Of a DNA stretch of 64,000 nt, positions 1-9,275 are shown piece by piece (position 1 is the stretch's first letter; each line of letters starts with the position of its first letter). A program made the position numbers and the translations under genes. The DNA is taken from the NCBI GenBank assembly GCA_029975915.1, contig JARKOC010000158.1:62001-126000 (forward strand), given 5' to 3'. The DNA comes from Bryobacteraceae bacterium (GTDB lineage Bacteria > Acidobacteriota > Terriglobia > Bryobacterales > Bryobacteraceae). The notes beneath the pieces were generated by a model. The model saw nothing but the letters and a program-made list of their open reading frames with translations, was not told where the DNA came from and ran no database searches.

Positions 1-1
1 C

Positions 2-472
2 TATATCCGGCTGAACTCCGGAGAGGAAGGCACTGTGGCCGACATCGGCTGGCGTGCGGTGTCTATCCAAACACTGCCGAACAATATGGTCATTGTTCCC
101 AACGCGAAGCTGGCACAGGCCATCGTGACCAACTTCAACCTGCCCGAAAGCCGGTCAGCGGTTCGAATCGAGGTCGGCGTCAGCTATGCCTGCGACCCGG
201 ACCACGTCGAGGCGGTACTCCTCGATGAGGCAAGACTGGCCGTTGGGCAGGTGCCCGGGCTTCTCGCGGAGCCGGAACCCGTCGTCAGGTTCACGCCCGG
301 CTTTGGCGACTCATCAATCGGATTCACCATGATTTGCCAGGCCGCCCAGTACACGGATCAATTTCCAATTCAGCATGAGCTTCGAAAACGCATCTTCAAG
401 CGATTCCGGAAAGAAGGCATCGAGATCCCGTTCCCGATCCGTACCGTGTATTTGAAAAAGGAGGCGGAGTAG
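2..472 (+). CDS. MscS-family mechanosensitive channel, C-terminal part (5' end outside window)
   Basis: The reading frame is open from base 2, so this is the end of a gene that starts left of the window; about 156 residues are visible. The visible part holds the beta domain of MscS channels (GEEGTVADIGWRAVSI, then a stretch ending IVPNAKL) followed by the mixed alpha/beta cytoplasmic C-terminal domain. MscS proteins sit in the inner membrane and release solutes on hypo-osmotic shock. The transmembrane pore helix is not visible, so the subfamily (small MscS or larger relatives) cannot be decided. It ends four bases before the convergent rnhA gene, leaving no room for a separate terminator. Confidence 0.85.
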   Translation, partial: YIRLNSGEEGTVADIGWRAVSIQTLPNNMVIVPNAKLAQAIVTNFNLPESRSAVRIEVGVSYACDPDHVEAVLLDEARLAVGQVPGLLAEPEPVVRFTPGFGDSSIGFTMICQAAQYTDQFPIQHELRKRIFKRFRKEGIEIPFPIRTVYLKKEAE

Positions 473-475
473 GAA

Positions 476-907
476 TCACTGCCGGCTGGCGGCCGCGCGC
501 GCCAGTTCGTCGCAACGATTGTTGTCGGCGTGATCAGCGTGGCCCTTGGTCCACACCCAGGTGGTCCGGTGCCGTGAGAGTTGCTCGTCTAGCTTCATCC
601 AAAGATCCTGGTTGAGAACGGGTTTCTTGGCCGCTGTCTTCCAGCCGTTGCGCTTCCAGTTTTTCATCCATTGTTCGACGCCATTCTTGACGTACTCGGA
701 ATCGGTCACGACTTCCACCTCGCAAGGCTCTTTCAATGCCGACAAGGCTTGAATCGCGGCCGTCAGCTCCATGCGGTTATTCGTCGTCTGCGGCTCGCCT
801 CCGGCGAGTTCTTTCTTGCGGGCCCCGTAGCGCAGGATCGCCGCCCAGCCGCCGCGCCCTGGATTGCCGAGGCAGGACCCGTCGGTGATCACTTGGACCC
901 GCTTCAC
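476..907 (-). CDS. rnhA: Ribonuclease HI
   Basis: 143 residues, close to the usual 150-155 of bacterial RNase HI. It cleaves the RNA strand of RNA-DNA hybrids in the cytoplasm (R-loops, primer removal). All four metal-binding acids can be placed: D9 in [11 protein letters not shown]47 in NRMEL, D69 in TDSEY and D133 in NRCDELA, with the catalytic-loop H123 in TKGHAD. The basic handle region is present ([18 protein letters not shown]). Its start codon overlaps the end of dusB by four bases (ATGA), so the two are probably co-transcribed and translationally coupled. Confidence 0.96.
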   Translation of the reverse strand: MKRVQVITDGSCLGNPGRGGWAAILRYGARKKELAGGEPQTTNNRMELTAAIQALSALKEPCEVEVVTDSEYVKNGVEQWMKNWKRNGWKTAAKKPVLNQDLWMKLDEQLSRHRTTWVWTKGHADHADNNRCDELARAAASRQ

Positions 908-1923
908 GCCGCCGTCTCCGTGCGGCCCAATTCAACTTCGAAGTGCGCATCGACGAGCGACCGGATCTCGTCTGGCGTGCGTGCATGATAGACGGCGACC
1001 CGGAGTTTCGAGCCGTTGCGTACGCCGTGGGTGAAGTATGTCGCAAATTGTTTCATCTTGCCCACGATGTCGAGGCCGCCCTTTTCAACCAGCATTCGGT
1101 AGTAGGTCCGCATCATTTCGTAGCGGTCGTGCTCGGTGGGCTTATAGTAGCTTCCCTCAGCCAGGTATTCCGAGATCTGTCGAAAAATCCAAGGATTCGA
1201 CGATGCCGCGCGTCCGATCATGATGGCATCGCAATTTGTTTCCTGGTACATCCGCACTGCATCCTCGGGCATGTTGATGTCGCCATTTCCGATGACAGGA
1301 ATCTTCACGGCCGCCTTCACTTCGGCGATATGTGACCAATCGGACCGGCCCGCGTAACCCTGCTCACGGGTTCGAGGGTGCAGCGCAATCGCCTGGAGGC
1401 CGTTGTCTTCAGCAATGCGAGCCATCTGAAGATAGACAAACTCATGTTCGTTCCAGCCCGAGCGGAACTTCATCGTCAGAGGAATCCGGATCGCGGCGCG
1501 GCAGGTCTTCAGTAACCGGTCCACCAGCGGCATGTCTCGCAACAGCCCCGACCCGCCATTGCACCGGACTACCTTCTTGACTGGACAGCCGAAGTTGATG
1601 TCCACGGCGTCAAAGCCCAGGTCCTCGCAAACGCGCGCCGCATCGGCCATCACCTCCGGGTCGGATCCGAACAGTTGAGCCGAAATCGGATGCTCCTCGG
1701 GTTCAAAGTGCAGATAGTGCGCCGTAACGGATTTCCGTGTTTTTGTTCTGGTCGCGACCACGCCGTGCGACGACGTGAACTCGGTCATGATCAGACCGCA
1801 GCCGCCCTGGTTGCGGATTAGGCGGCGGAAGACCGTGTCTGTTACCCCGGCCATGGGCGCGAGAACGGTGGCGGGTTCAATGCGCACACCGCCCATGCTG
1901 TAGCCGGCGGGAAAGGGGATCAT
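904..1923 (-). CDS. dusB: tRNA-dihydrouridine synthase (DusB type)
   Basis: 339-residue flavoprotein that reduces uridine in the tRNA D-loop with NADPH. The N-terminal TIM barrel starts with [16 protein letters not shown], the FMN-site signature. The catalytic cysteine is C113 in [11 protein letters not shown], and the phosphate-binding motif [14 protein letters not shown] follows; the C-terminal helical tRNA-binding domain is complete. The lysine-rich GCPVKKV motif fits DusB better than DusA. In proteobacteria dusB is often paired with fis; here it leads rnhA instead. The ATG is preceded by a plausible short leader and a divergent gene begins 83 bases away. Confidence 0.94.
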   Translation of the reverse strand: MIPFPAGYSMGGVRIEPATVLAPMAGVTDTVFRRLIRNQGGCGLIMTEFTSSHGVVATRTKTRKSVTAHYLHFEPEEHPISAQLFGSDPEVMADAARVCEDLGFDAVDINFGCPVKKVVRCNGGSGLLRDMPLVDRLLKTCRAAIRIPLTMKFRSGWNEHEFVYLQMARIAEDNGLQAIALHPRTREQGYAGRSDWSHIAEVKAAVKIPVIGNGDINMPEDAVRMYQETNCDAIMIGRAASSNPWIFRQISEYLAEGSYYKPTEHDRYEMMRTYYRMLVEKGGLDIVGKMKQFATYFTHGVRNGSKLRVAVYHARTPDEIRSLVDAHFEVELGRTETAA

Positions 1924-2006
1924 GCATCTCCATTGTAACGGGGCGCGCGGCCGCAGCCGAAACGCAATCGCCCTGTGGCGCGTAGTATCAAGTGGAGAGG
2001 TTGGGA

Positions 2007-2972
2007 ATGAAACCGACGCAGTTATTGGCAGGCGCGGCCTTGGTTCTGGCTGGCGCGCTTGGAATGTGGATTCTCATGCCGAAGCAGCAGCCGGCGGCGT
2101 CAGTGAAACCCGCCGGACCGGCGTCTGCGGCGGCTCCGTCTGTGCCGGTACCCGAGATGGCTGCGGTGGCGTTGCCGGTAGAGCCGGAGAAGCCGGAACC
2201 AGAACCGGTCGTGGAGAAGGCAGTTCCGAAGCCCCGGCGCACCGTTGTGGCTTCGGTCCACCGCCAAACGCCCGCTTCCGCGCCCACCCGGGCCGCCGAG
2301 CAGGTTCAGCCTTCAGCGCCAGAGGCGGTCAGCAGGCCGGCTGACCCGCCGGATTCCCAGCCCGCCCCAGTGACCAGGGAGATCTCCAAGCCGTCTGTTC
2401 CCGAGCCGCCGCCACTAGCTCCGATTGCGCCGCCAAAAGTAGAGCCGCGCTCCGTGACCATTCCCGCCGGGACGTTGATAGCCGTTCGGCTGAATGAAAA
2501 AGTCAGCACTTCGACCCATTACCAGAACGACACGGTGCAGTGTACACTCGATGCCCCGCTGGTCGTGAACGGCATGGTCCTGGCAGAGCGAGGCTCTCGC
2601 CAGTTGGCGAAAGTCGTGATGATGGAACCGCCGGGCCGCGTGAAGGGCAAGGCGACGATCGCGCTTGAACTCGCCCAGTTGCGCACGTCCGACGGCCAGT
2701 CCATCGACGTCAGTTCCGAGACGTTCACCCACACCGCAGCGTCGTCGGCCAAGAAAGATGCCACCAAGGTCGGCGTCATGGCCGGAATCGGCGCGGCCAT
2801 CGGCGCCATCGCCGGAGGCGGTAAAGGCGCGGCGATCGGAGCCGGAGTGGGCGGCGCGGCAGGCGCCGGAACCGTACTTGGAACAAAAGGCGAACAGGCC
2901 GAACTCGAAAACGAAACCCGCCTGACGTTCAAGCTGAAACAGCCAGTGACGCTGACAGAGAGGCTAAAGTAG
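2007..2972 (+). CDS. Secreted or membrane-anchored protein with proline-rich linker and glycine-zipper segment
   Basis: 321 residues. The ATG at 2007 is preferred over an upstream GTG because GAGAGG lies just before it and a signal/anchor helix follows directly (MKPTQLLAGAALVLAGALG). Next comes a long Pro/Ala/Glu-rich linker (about residues 30-150), then a folded domain (about 155-255) starting with VTIPAGTLIAVRLNEKV, and a glycine-zipper stretch (GVMAGIGAAIGAIAGGG, about 258-295) that could insert in or pack against a membrane. The folded part resembles a family common in acidobacterial envelopes; I do not recognise a specific function. The gene is divergent from dusB and convergent with the next gene. 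Confidence 0.8.
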   Translation: MKPTQLLAGAALVLAGALGMWILMPKQQPAASVKPAGPASAAAPSVPVPEMAAVALPVEPEKPEPEPVVEKAVPKPRRTVVASVHRQTPASAPTRAAEQVQPSAPEAVSRPADPPDSQPAPVTREISKPSVPEPPPLAPIAPPKVEPRSVTIPAGTLIAVRLNEKVSTSTHYQNDTVQCTLDAPLVVNGMVLAERGSRQLAKVVMMEPPGRVKGKATIALELAQLRTSDGQSIDVSSETFTHTAASSAKKDATKVGVMAGIGAAIGAIAGGGKGAAIGAGVGGAAGAGTVLGTKGEQAELENETRLTFKLKQPVTLTERLK

Positions 2973-2989
2973 GTGGAATGTAGTTTCCT

Positions 2990-3505
2990 TCACTTCGCGT
3001 ACGGCTTAAACTCCGTCTCGTCCTTCCACGCCTCCAGCGTGTTGTAAACGATCGGGCAGTACGTCGCCCGGTCGACGAACTGCCACATTCGCGCCAACAG
3101 CGAGCCCTCGCCTTTGGTCAGGTGCGGAAAGTGCTCGCAACTCGACGGCCGCGCCTCATACACCGTGCAATGATTGCCCGACAGGAAGACGCAACCCGCT
3201 TTGTCATCCCGTTTCAGCACCCACCCGTCCTCGGCGTCCTCCTGCGTGTATTCGCGCTTGAACTTCTGGAAGCCCATGCCGATGAACTTGGCCAGTTTGA
3301 CGATGTCCCGGTCGGTCACCTTGGCCGTGGCCACGCGGCAGCAGTTGCCGCACTCGGTGCAGTCGATTTCGTTCTCGACATCCTTGGCCAGAGCCTTGAA
3401 CTTCCGCTCGACGTAGTTGTGCGTTTTGAGCCAGCGCCTGAACTTCTGGTTCTCTTCACGCTTCTGTTCGCCGAGGCGGTGGATCTGCACAAGGTCAGTA
3501 ATCAT
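2990..3505 (-). CDS. YkgJ-family cysteine-cluster protein
   Basis: 171 residues. The cysteine-rich motif of the UPF0153/YkgJ family is clear: CTECGNCC near residue 49, then CVFLSGNHCTVYEARPSSC, ending in the typical CEHFP. These clusters are thought to bind Zn or an Fe-S centre; the biochemical function of the family is not settled. A basic N-terminal region (KREENQKFRRWLKTHNYVERK) precedes it. The gene sits just downstream of the terminator of the M16 peptidase gene, so it probably has its own promoter overlapping that hairpin region. Confidence 0.88.
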   Translation of the reverse strand: MITDLVQIHRLGEQKREENQKFRRWLKTHNYVERKFKALAKDVENEIDCTECGNCCRVATAKVTDRDIVKLAKFIGMGFQKFKREYTQEDAEDGWVLKRDDKAGCVFLSGNHCTVYEARPSSCEHFPHLTKGEGSLLARMWQFVDRATYCPIVYNTLEAWKDETEFKPYAK

Positions 3506-3513
3506 CGGTCACC

Positions 3514-3555
3514 CAAAAAGAAAGGGGGCGGAACCGGCGTCCCCGGCCCACCCCC
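3514..3555 (-). terminator. Rho-independent terminator of the M16 peptidase gene
   Basis: On the minus strand a G/C-rich stem (arms 3543-3555 and 3524-3537, about 12 pairs with wobble pairs and one bulge, 4-6 base loop) is followed by TTTCTTTTT. It lies 14 bases after the peptidase stop codon and before the YkgJ-family start. Confidence 0.8.
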
Positions 3556-3568
3556 TTCATTATCCAGC

Positions 3569-6346
3569 CTAAAAAGAGACCTTCACCCGTGCGAAATCGC
3601 CAGCGCGAACGAACGTCATCTTCGACAGGTCGAAGTGCTTCTTCATCGCCGCCTGGATCTGTGCCGGCGTCACGGCCATCACCTTCGCTTCCATCTCGGA
3701 ATCGAAGGCCATGGTCCGGCCGAACTGGCGCTGCATCTGCAGCCGCCCAGCCAGTTCCCGGTCCTGGGCGCGGGAGACCTGCCGCGACAGCAACCAGCTC
3801 TTTTTCGCCGCGTCGACCTCCTCCTGGGTATACCCCTTGGCAATGATCTGCGCCATCTCGTCTTTGAATGACGCTTCCACCTTCGGGGCGTTCTCCGGCG
3901 CGCAGATGGCGTAGCCGAACAGCACGTGCAAGTCCTCGGTCGGCGTTCCCGAGAAGGCGCTGCCGACGCCGTAGCTCAGCCCTTCCTTATTCCTGATCCG
4001 GCTGAACAGCCTTGATCCCATCCCAGACGATCCGAGAATGTAGTTGCCCAGCATCAGCGCCGGATACTCCGGATCGGTGTCCTTCATCTGAACCTGCAAG
4101 CCGGCGACCCACATCGCGTTCTGCTTGTCCGGCGTCTCAATCGTCTTGGCCTCTGAAGCAATCGTCTTGAAGCTCTTGGCGACGCGAGTATAAGGCTTCG
4201 GGCTCTTCCAATCGTTGAACAGCGCCGAAAGCTGAGTTTGGGTGGACTCGGGATCGAAATCGCCGATAATGACCACCTCGCCGTTGGAGGCGCCATAGAA
4301 ATCCTTGTGGAACGCCTTCAGATCGTCAAGCTTAGCGGCTTTCACATCGGCGATTGAGTCTTCCAGCGTGTCGACATAGCGCACGTCGCCCTTGGGATAA
4401 GGCGCTAGTTTTCGCTGAATTTCGATCATCGCCAGAGCCTGTGGTTCACTCTTCTGGCTTTCCAGCCCGGCCAGTTGCTCCTGGCGCAGGTTCTCGAACT
4501 CGTTCTCCGGGAAGGCCGGTTCCTTCAACACTTCAGCCACCAAAGCCAGGACCTTGGGGAAGTTCTCCTTGGTCGTCTGGATGGACGCGCTCGCTCCGTC
4601 GGCCCCGCCGCGGACGCTGACCTGCGCCTTCAGCCTGTCAAACTCGTCCTTGAGTTGCTGACGGGTGTGCTTGGTTGTGCCGCGCATCAGCATCGCCCCG
4701 GCAAGTTCGCCGGCCGCGGTTCGGTGCATCAACGACTTCTCGTCTCCGAAGTGCAGCGATATGACGGCGTTCACCTGTTCGCCCCGGGTCTTCTTGTTGA
4801 TGAAAGAGAGCTTCAACCCGCCCTTCAGGTCGCCGCGGATCGTCCGCTTGTCGATATTGGATGGAGACGCGTCGAACGCTTCGCCCATCGACACCGTCGC
4901 GTCGCCCTTGTAGTCTTTCACCAGCGCGGCCACGTCCGGAGCTTCGGGAACTTCGGCCCGGACAGGATTCTTCTCCGGGATAAACTCGCCCAAAGTCCGG
5001 TTCGACGCGATGAGGTACTTTCCAGCCACGCGGTTGACATCCTCGGCCTTGACCTTTCGCACCCGGTCCCTGTGCAGGAACAGCAGACGCCAGTCGCCCA
5101 TCGCCTGCCATTCGCTGAGCGACAAGGCTACCTGCTCGCTGTTGTTCATCATCAGGTCGATGCCCTTCAGGATCTGCGTCTTCGCGCGCTCGACCTCCTC
5201 GTTGGTGAAGGGCGCCTGGGGCAGGCCGTCCATGGTTGAAGTCAGGGCCTGCTTGGCGGTGTTCAGATCGCTCTCCGTCCGGACCTCGCTCATGATCAGC
5301 AACATGCCAGGATCCTTCAACTGGAATGGCATCGCCATCACGCTGGCCGCCTTCTTGGTTTCGACCATCGCCTTGTACAGGCGTCCCGAGGGGGCGTCCG
5401 ACAGAATTCTCGAAGCAATCTGCATCGGCGCGAAATCGTGGTGCGATCCGGCGGCGATGTGGTACACGGCGGCCAGCACCTGGGTGTCGCCTACGCGACG
5501 TAGCGTGACATGACGCTCGCCGTCCTGTGTCGGTTCCACGGTGTATGTCTGCGGGACCGGTTCGGCAGGGTTCTTCAACGGACTGAAGTACTGGTGAACC
5601 ATGGCCAGCGTCTTGGCTTCGTCGATCTTGCCGGCGACCACCAGGATCGCGTTGCCGGGCCGGTAGTAACGGCGGTAAAACGCCTGCAACCGCTCGATCG
5701 GCACTCGTTCGATATCGGCACGTGCGCCGATGGTGGACTTGCCGTAGTTGTGCCAAAGATACGCCGTCGAAACCACCCGCTCCATCAGCACGCCGCCGGG
5801 GTCGTTCTCGCCCATCTCGAATTCGTTCCGGACCACGGTCATTTCGCTATCGAGGTATTTCTTTTCGACCCTCGAATTCAGCATCCGGTCGGCTTCCATG
5901 TCGAGCGCCCAGCGCAGGTTCTCCTCGGTCGCCTGAAAGGTCTCGAAGTAGTTGGTCCGGTCGTACCAGGTCGAACCGTTAGGCCGGGCGCCGTGATCGG
6001 TCAGTTCCTTCTTGATGTCCGGGTGGCGATCTGTGCCCATGAACAGGAGGTGCTCGAGCAGGTGGGCCATGCCCGTCTCGCCGTAGCCTTCATGCCGTGA
6101 ACCGACCATGTAGGTGGCGTTGACGGTTATGTTAGATTTTGTCGGGTCCGGGAACAGGATCACGCGCAGGCCATTGGCCAGCCGGTACTCGGATATCCCC
6201 TCAACTGTAGTAACCTTGGTGACTCCCTGGGGGAGGCCCTGGGCCGCGGAAGGCAGGGTCACTGCCAACAGAAGGGCCAGGACCACAACCAAACGAACTC
6301 CCAGATGTGCCACTGGAGCGGTGATGTGTTTGTTTTTCAGTCGCAT
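3569..6346 (-). CDS. Secreted M16-family zinc metallopeptidase, two-domain (pitrilysin/PqqL-like)
   Basis: 925 residues from ATG 6346; a GTG at 6373 is an alternative start. A basic N-terminus and hydrophobic segment (LVVVLALLLAVTLPSAAQG) form a signal peptide, so it acts outside the cytoplasm. The first M16 unit has the inverted zinc motif HLLEH at residues 95-99 and the downstream glutamate in VVRNEFEMGEN. A second M16 unit (about residues 500-925) lacks the motif, as expected for the non-catalytic half. Such proteins degrade small polypeptides in a closed chamber. It has its own terminator and stands alone, divergent from the zinc-ribbon protein gene. Confidence 0.92.
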   Translation of the reverse strand: MRLKNKHITAPVAHLGVRLVVVLALLLAVTLPSAAQGLPQGVTKVTTVEGISEYRLANGLRVILFPDPTKSNITVNATYMVGSRHEGYGETGMAHLLEHLLFMGTDRHPDIKKELTDHGARPNGSTWYDRTNYFETFQATEENLRWALDMEADRMLNSRVEKKYLDSEMTVVRNEFEMGENDPGGVLMERVVSTAYLWHNYGKSTIGARADIERVPIERLQAFYRRYYRPGNAILVVAGKIDEAKTLAMVHQYFSPLKNPAEPVPQTYTVEPTQDGERHVTLRRVGDTQVLAAVYHIAAGSHHDFAPMQIASRILSDAPSGRLYKAMVETKKAASVMAMPFQLKDPGMLLIMSEVRTESDLNTAKQALTSTMDGLPQAPFTNEEVERAKTQILKGIDLMMNNSEQVALSLSEWQAMGDWRLLFLHRDRVRKVKAEDVNRVAGKYLIASNRTLGEFIPEKNPVRAEVPEAPDVAALVKDYKGDATVSMGEAFDASPSNIDKRTIRGDLKGGLKLSFINKKTRGEQVNAVISLHFGDEKSLMHRTAAGELAGAMLMRGTTKHTRQQLKDEFDRLKAQVSVRGGADGASASIQTTKENFPKVLALVAEVLKEPAFPENEFENLRQEQLAGLESQKSEPQALAMIEIQRKLAPYPKGDVRYVDTLEDSIADVKAAKLDDLKAFHKDFYGASNGEVVIIGDFDPESTQTQLSALFNDWKSPKPYTRVAKSFKTIASEAKTIETPDKQNAMWVAGLQVQMKDTDPEYPALMLGNYILGSSGMGSRLFSRIRNKEGLSYGVGSAFSGTPTEDLHVLFGYAICAPENAPKVEASFKDEMAQIIAKGYTQEEVDAAKKSWLLSRQVSRAQDRELAGRLQMQRQFGRTMAFDSEMEAKVMAVTPAQIQAAMKKHFDLSKMTFVRAGDFARVKVSF

Positions 6347-6493
6347 AAGGCGTGTTCTATTTGATGCTAACACCCCTTGTTGGACGCATTGGACACCGTT
6401 TAGTCGCGATTGGCTTGCCTAGGCTGGCGATTCGCAGTAGTCTTATGCGATGAGATCGTGACGCACTGGGCGCACGAAGAGGAGGGCTGGACA

Positions 6494-7372
6494 ATGTCGA
6501 AATTCTGCGTGAATTGTGGTGCTCCCATGGAGGGCGTTTTTTGTGGCAAGTGTGGGGCGAAGGCGACGGATGCGACGCCACAGCCGCAGCCATCCTACAC
6601 GCCGCCGACAGTGCAAGGGATGCAGCCGGCGGCCACCGGCCAGAAAAAGAGCTCCAATACCTTCCTGAAGGTCGTCTTCATCGTCCTTGGGGTCTTGCTG
6701 GTATTCGCCGTCATCGCCGGGGCCGGCCTGTACTATGCCGCAATGAAGGTCAAGGACAAGGTCGAGCAGGTCGCCTCGGAAAGTGGCGTCAATCTCAAGG
6801 ACCTCGCGAGTTCTGGCGAGCAGACTGCCCAGTCCGACGGCGGCGACGGCTGCTGGCTGCTGCCACGCGAAGAGGCCGAAAAGCTCACCGGCTTTCGGAT
6901 CATCCGGGCGGAACAGAAGCCCGATGCCGATTCGAGCAAGCTGACCTGCCAGTACTTCGCGGATCCGGATGAAGTCCAAAAAGCCGCACAGGCCCAGACC
7001 GAAACCGCCATGCAGGCTCTGAAGTCGTCGAAGGGGACCAACCAGGCTGCCGACCTCCAGGAACTCGAGAAATTCACCAAAGGCATTCTCAGTGGCGCTG
7101 CGTCGGGCAGCGCTGGCGACCGTCCGCTGATCGAAATTTCCGTCCGCCGGGGCGGCGGCAAGACCGACTGGGCAGGCGTCTCCATCGCCGGTAAGGCCAT
7201 GGGTGGTATGGAGAAGATCCAGGGCGTCGGCGATCAGGCGTTGATGGCGCCGCTGGGCACGGGCCTGTTCGCAATCCAGGGCGACAACTTCCTGGAACTC
7301 GGATTCGGCGGTCTCCCAGGCGGCCGCCAGAAGGGGATCGAGATTGCCCGCGCCATCCTCCGGCGGCTGTGA
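6494..7372 (+). CDS. Membrane protein with N-terminal zinc ribbon
   Basis: 292 residues from ATG 6494, chosen because GGAGGG lies seven bases upstream and the zinc ribbon begins immediately. The N-terminus is a double CxxC ribbon (FCVNCGAPMEGVFCGKCGAK, zinc_ribbon_2 type). A proline/glutamine-rich linker, one transmembrane helix (about residues 57-80, VVFIVLGVLLVFAVIAG) and a large C-terminal, probably periplasmic, domain follow. That domain (GCWLLPREEAEKLTGFRII... QYFADPDEV) has no family I can name. The ribbon would then be cytoplasmic. It converges with the next gene at a spacing of nine bases. Confidence 0.85.
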   Translation: MSKFCVNCGAPMEGVFCGKCGAKATDATPQPQPSYTPPTVQGMQPAATGQKKSSNTFLKVVFIVLGVLLVFAVIAGAGLYYAAMKVKDKVEQVASESGVNLKDLASSGEQTAQSDGGDGCWLLPREEAEKLTGFRIIRAEQKPDADSSKLTCQYFADPDEVQKAAQAQTETAMQALKSSKGTNQAADLQELEKFTKGILSGAASGSAGDRPLIEISVRRGGGKTDWAGVSIAGKAMGGMEKIQGVGDQALMAPLGTGLFAIQGDNFLELGFGGLPGGRQKGIEIARAILRRL

Positions 7373-7381
7373 CGAACGTGC

Positions 7382-8386
7382 CTAGTTCGGTTTTTTCGGC
7401 TTCTCCGGTTCGATGGATGGCGGAATGACCTTCGATTTCTCCTTTTCTTCTCCCTCGAAGGTGATCTCGCTCTCCACCTGCAGGACCTGAGACTCCACGG
7501 TGAACTTCCGGTAGTTCCGGAACTCCACTGAGTTCCTGTTGCAAATGAACGAGTGCGTCTGGCAGGCCAGCGACTCACTGCTGATCGGCAGCAAGTAGCG
7601 TTGCCCCGAGATCACCACCCAACCGTAATCCACCGTCATCTCCACCTTGTCGAAGTCGTAGTTCACTGGCAACTGGCGGCTGCCCATCTCGATCCGCAAT
7701 ACGCGGGCAGATTCCGGGTCGATCCAGAGTGACCCGGTGTAGGCCGGCTTCACCGCGTGCCCATAGCGGATCGTCCAATGGGAATTGGGCTGTACCACCG
7801 AAAAATCGAAGACCTGCGCTTTCAATCCTGCCGCCATCGATTCTTGTCCCCGCGGCTTGAACCTGGCGTCCGTGCTGCTGGACATGATGTCCACCAGTAG
7901 CGTGCCGAACTCGCCGGTGGACCACGTGCCCGAATCTTCAGGCGATCCTTTCTTTAGCCGCTTGCCATTGACGCGGACGTTCCGGTAGTCCTCTTTGCCG
8001 CCTGAATAGGCCAACTCGACCTGGACGCGATCTTTCAGCTTCCAATCCGGTTTCCGCGTCTTGCTCTCATATCTCTGGACCACCTCATCGCAGATGAAGT
8101 CCGGTAGTTTGTCGTTGAATTCAAAGGCAGCCAAACGGGCCCGCTCGATCAGTTCTTCATCATTCTCCACCCGCATCGTGGCGATGGACTTGTCTCCGCG
8201 CCCTTCCTCGTCCACGGCGATCTCTTTGTAGACGGACTCCTTCGGCGCAGGCTTTGGCGCGGTTTCCTTCGCCTCTTCGTGCTTGGTGGCGGCGCCGCCC
8301 CGCTTGAGAATCGGGCGGCCTGACTCGGTTTCCTGCGCCGGAGCCAGCAGCGCAAGCGTGAACAAAGCAGTAATCGCTTTCCGCAT
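7382..8386 (-). CDS. Secreted conserved protein, possible LolA/MucB-like fold
   Basis: 334 residues with a signal peptide (MRKAITALFTLALLAPAQ). After a low-complexity charged segment (about 20-80) the domain includes LPDFICDEVVQRYES, a motif I associate with acidobacterial secreted proteins, and a beta-rich half with SLWIDPESARVLRIEM and YGWVVISGQRYLLPI, the pattern of lipoprotein-carrier-like (LolA/LppX) half-barrels. The function is unknown. The C-terminus is rich in Glu/Lys/Pro. The gene is followed by its convergent neighbour and preceded, on the same strand, by an esterase gene whose end is marked by a perfect hairpin. Confidence 0.75.
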   Translation of the reverse strand: MRKAITALFTLALLAPAQETESGRPILKRGGAATKHEEAKETAPKPAPKESVYKEIAVDEEGRGDKSIATMRVENDEELIERARLAAFEFNDKLPDFICDEVVQRYESKTRKPDWKLKDRVQVELAYSGGKEDYRNVRVNGKRLKKGSPEDSGTWSTGEFGTLLVDIMSSSTDARFKPRGQESMAAGLKAQVFDFSVVQPNSHWTIRYGHAVKPAYTGSLWIDPESARVLRIEMGSRQLPVNYDFDKVEMTVDYGWVVISGQRYLLPISSESLACQTHSFICNRNSVEFRNYRKFTVESQVLQVESEITFEGEEKEKSKVIPPSIEPEKPKKPN

Positions 8387-8404
8387 CAGTAGCCTGCTGA
8401 ATGG

Positions 8405-8426
8405 ACGCGGGGCGGCGCCCCCGCGT
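8405..8426 (-). terminator. Perfect GC hairpin after the esterase gene
   Basis: Eight-base perfect arms (ACGCGGGG and CCCCGCGT) around a six-base loop, starting at the first base of the esterase stop codon. No run of T follows, so it is either a Rho-assisted stop or an RNA-stabilising hairpin. Confidence 0.4.
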
Positions 8427-9271
8427 TACCCGAGCATCCCGCGCCCGCGCAGCCAGTCCTTCAGGCGGTCCGGCCAGGTCGCCAGCACAGGGTCCTTTTG
8501 CGCCAGACCGACGCCATGGTTGCCTTCGGCGTAGATGTGCATTTCGGCCGGCACCCCGGCGCGGCGCAGCGCCATGTAGTAGAGAACGCTGTTCTCCGGC
8601 GGCACACCCTTATCGGCATTCGTATGGAAAAGAAAGGTGGGCGGGGTTTCAGCCGTCACTTTAAGTTCGTTCGACAGGTCCCACACCAGCGCCGGATCGG
8701 GCGGCGACCCCAAGAGATTCCTCATCGACCCCGAGTGCGTATACCGCGTTGTGAACGAGATCACCGGGTAGCACAACACGGCAAAGTCCGGGCGCTCGCC
8801 CTTCTGAAAGTGGGTCGACAGCGTGGATGCCAGGTGTCCGCCGGCCGAAAAGCCCATCACGCCGATCCGGGCCGGATCCAGTCCGAGCTTCGGCGCCCGC
8901 TCCCGGATCATCCGCATCGCCCGCCGCGCGTCGTCGAGCGGCGCTGGATGCCGGTATCGCGGCCCGAGCCGGTACTTCAGAATGAACGCAGTGACGCCAA
9001 ACGAATTGTAGAACTCGGCGATCTGTTTGCCTTCGTGATCCATCGCCAGCGCGCCGTAGCCGCCGCCGGGGCACACCAGCACTGCCGCGCCGTTCGGCTT
9101 CGGCGCCATCCAGGTGGTCAGGGCCGGTTTGTCCAAGTCGCCCGATCCGAGCGCGCCTGGCGCGCCCTCGGGCCAGAGCAGTTCGGTCGTGGTCCCAGTC
9201 TGAGCTTGCGCAGCGGCCCCCGCAGATATCATCGCGGCCGCCGCCCGTCGTGTCATTTTGCTTTTCGTCAT
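8426..9271 (-). CDS. Secreted alpha/beta hydrolase, acetyl-xylan/feruloyl esterase-like (BD-FAE type)
   Basis: 281 residues. The N-terminus (TRRAAAAMISAGAAAQAQT) resembles a Tat or Sec signal. The oxyanion motif AVLVCPGGGYG, the nucleophile elbow GFSAGGHLAS, the acid in HTNADKGVPPENS and the histidine in AEGNHGVG give a complete Ser-Asp-His triad. The LWPEGAPGALG start is typical of exported esterases that deacetylate plant or microbial polysaccharides. It lies four bases after the LD-carboxypeptidase gene and is probably in one transcript with it. The exact substrate cannot be read from sequence. Confidence 0.88.
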   Translation of the reverse strand: MTKSKMTRRAAAAMISAGAAAQAQTGTTTELLWPEGAPGALGSGDLDKPALTTWMAPKPNGAAVLVCPGGGYGALAMDHEGKQIAEFYNSFGVTAFILKYRLGPRYRHPAPLDDARRAMRMIRERAPKLGLDPARIGVMGFSAGGHLASTLSTHFQKGERPDFAVLCYPVISFTTRYTHSGSMRNLLGSPPDPALVWDLSNELKVTAETPPTFLFHTNADKGVPPENSVLYYMALRRAGVPAEMHIYAEGNHGVGLAQKDPVLATWPDRLKDWLRGRGMLG

Positions 9272-9275
9272 GGTT

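Noticed and set aside
4475..5756. Long open frames antisense to the M16 peptidase gene (up to 372 codons)
   Set aside because: They mirror the reading frames of a high-GC gene, are rich in Arg/Gly/Pro, and have no ribosome binding site or domain signature.
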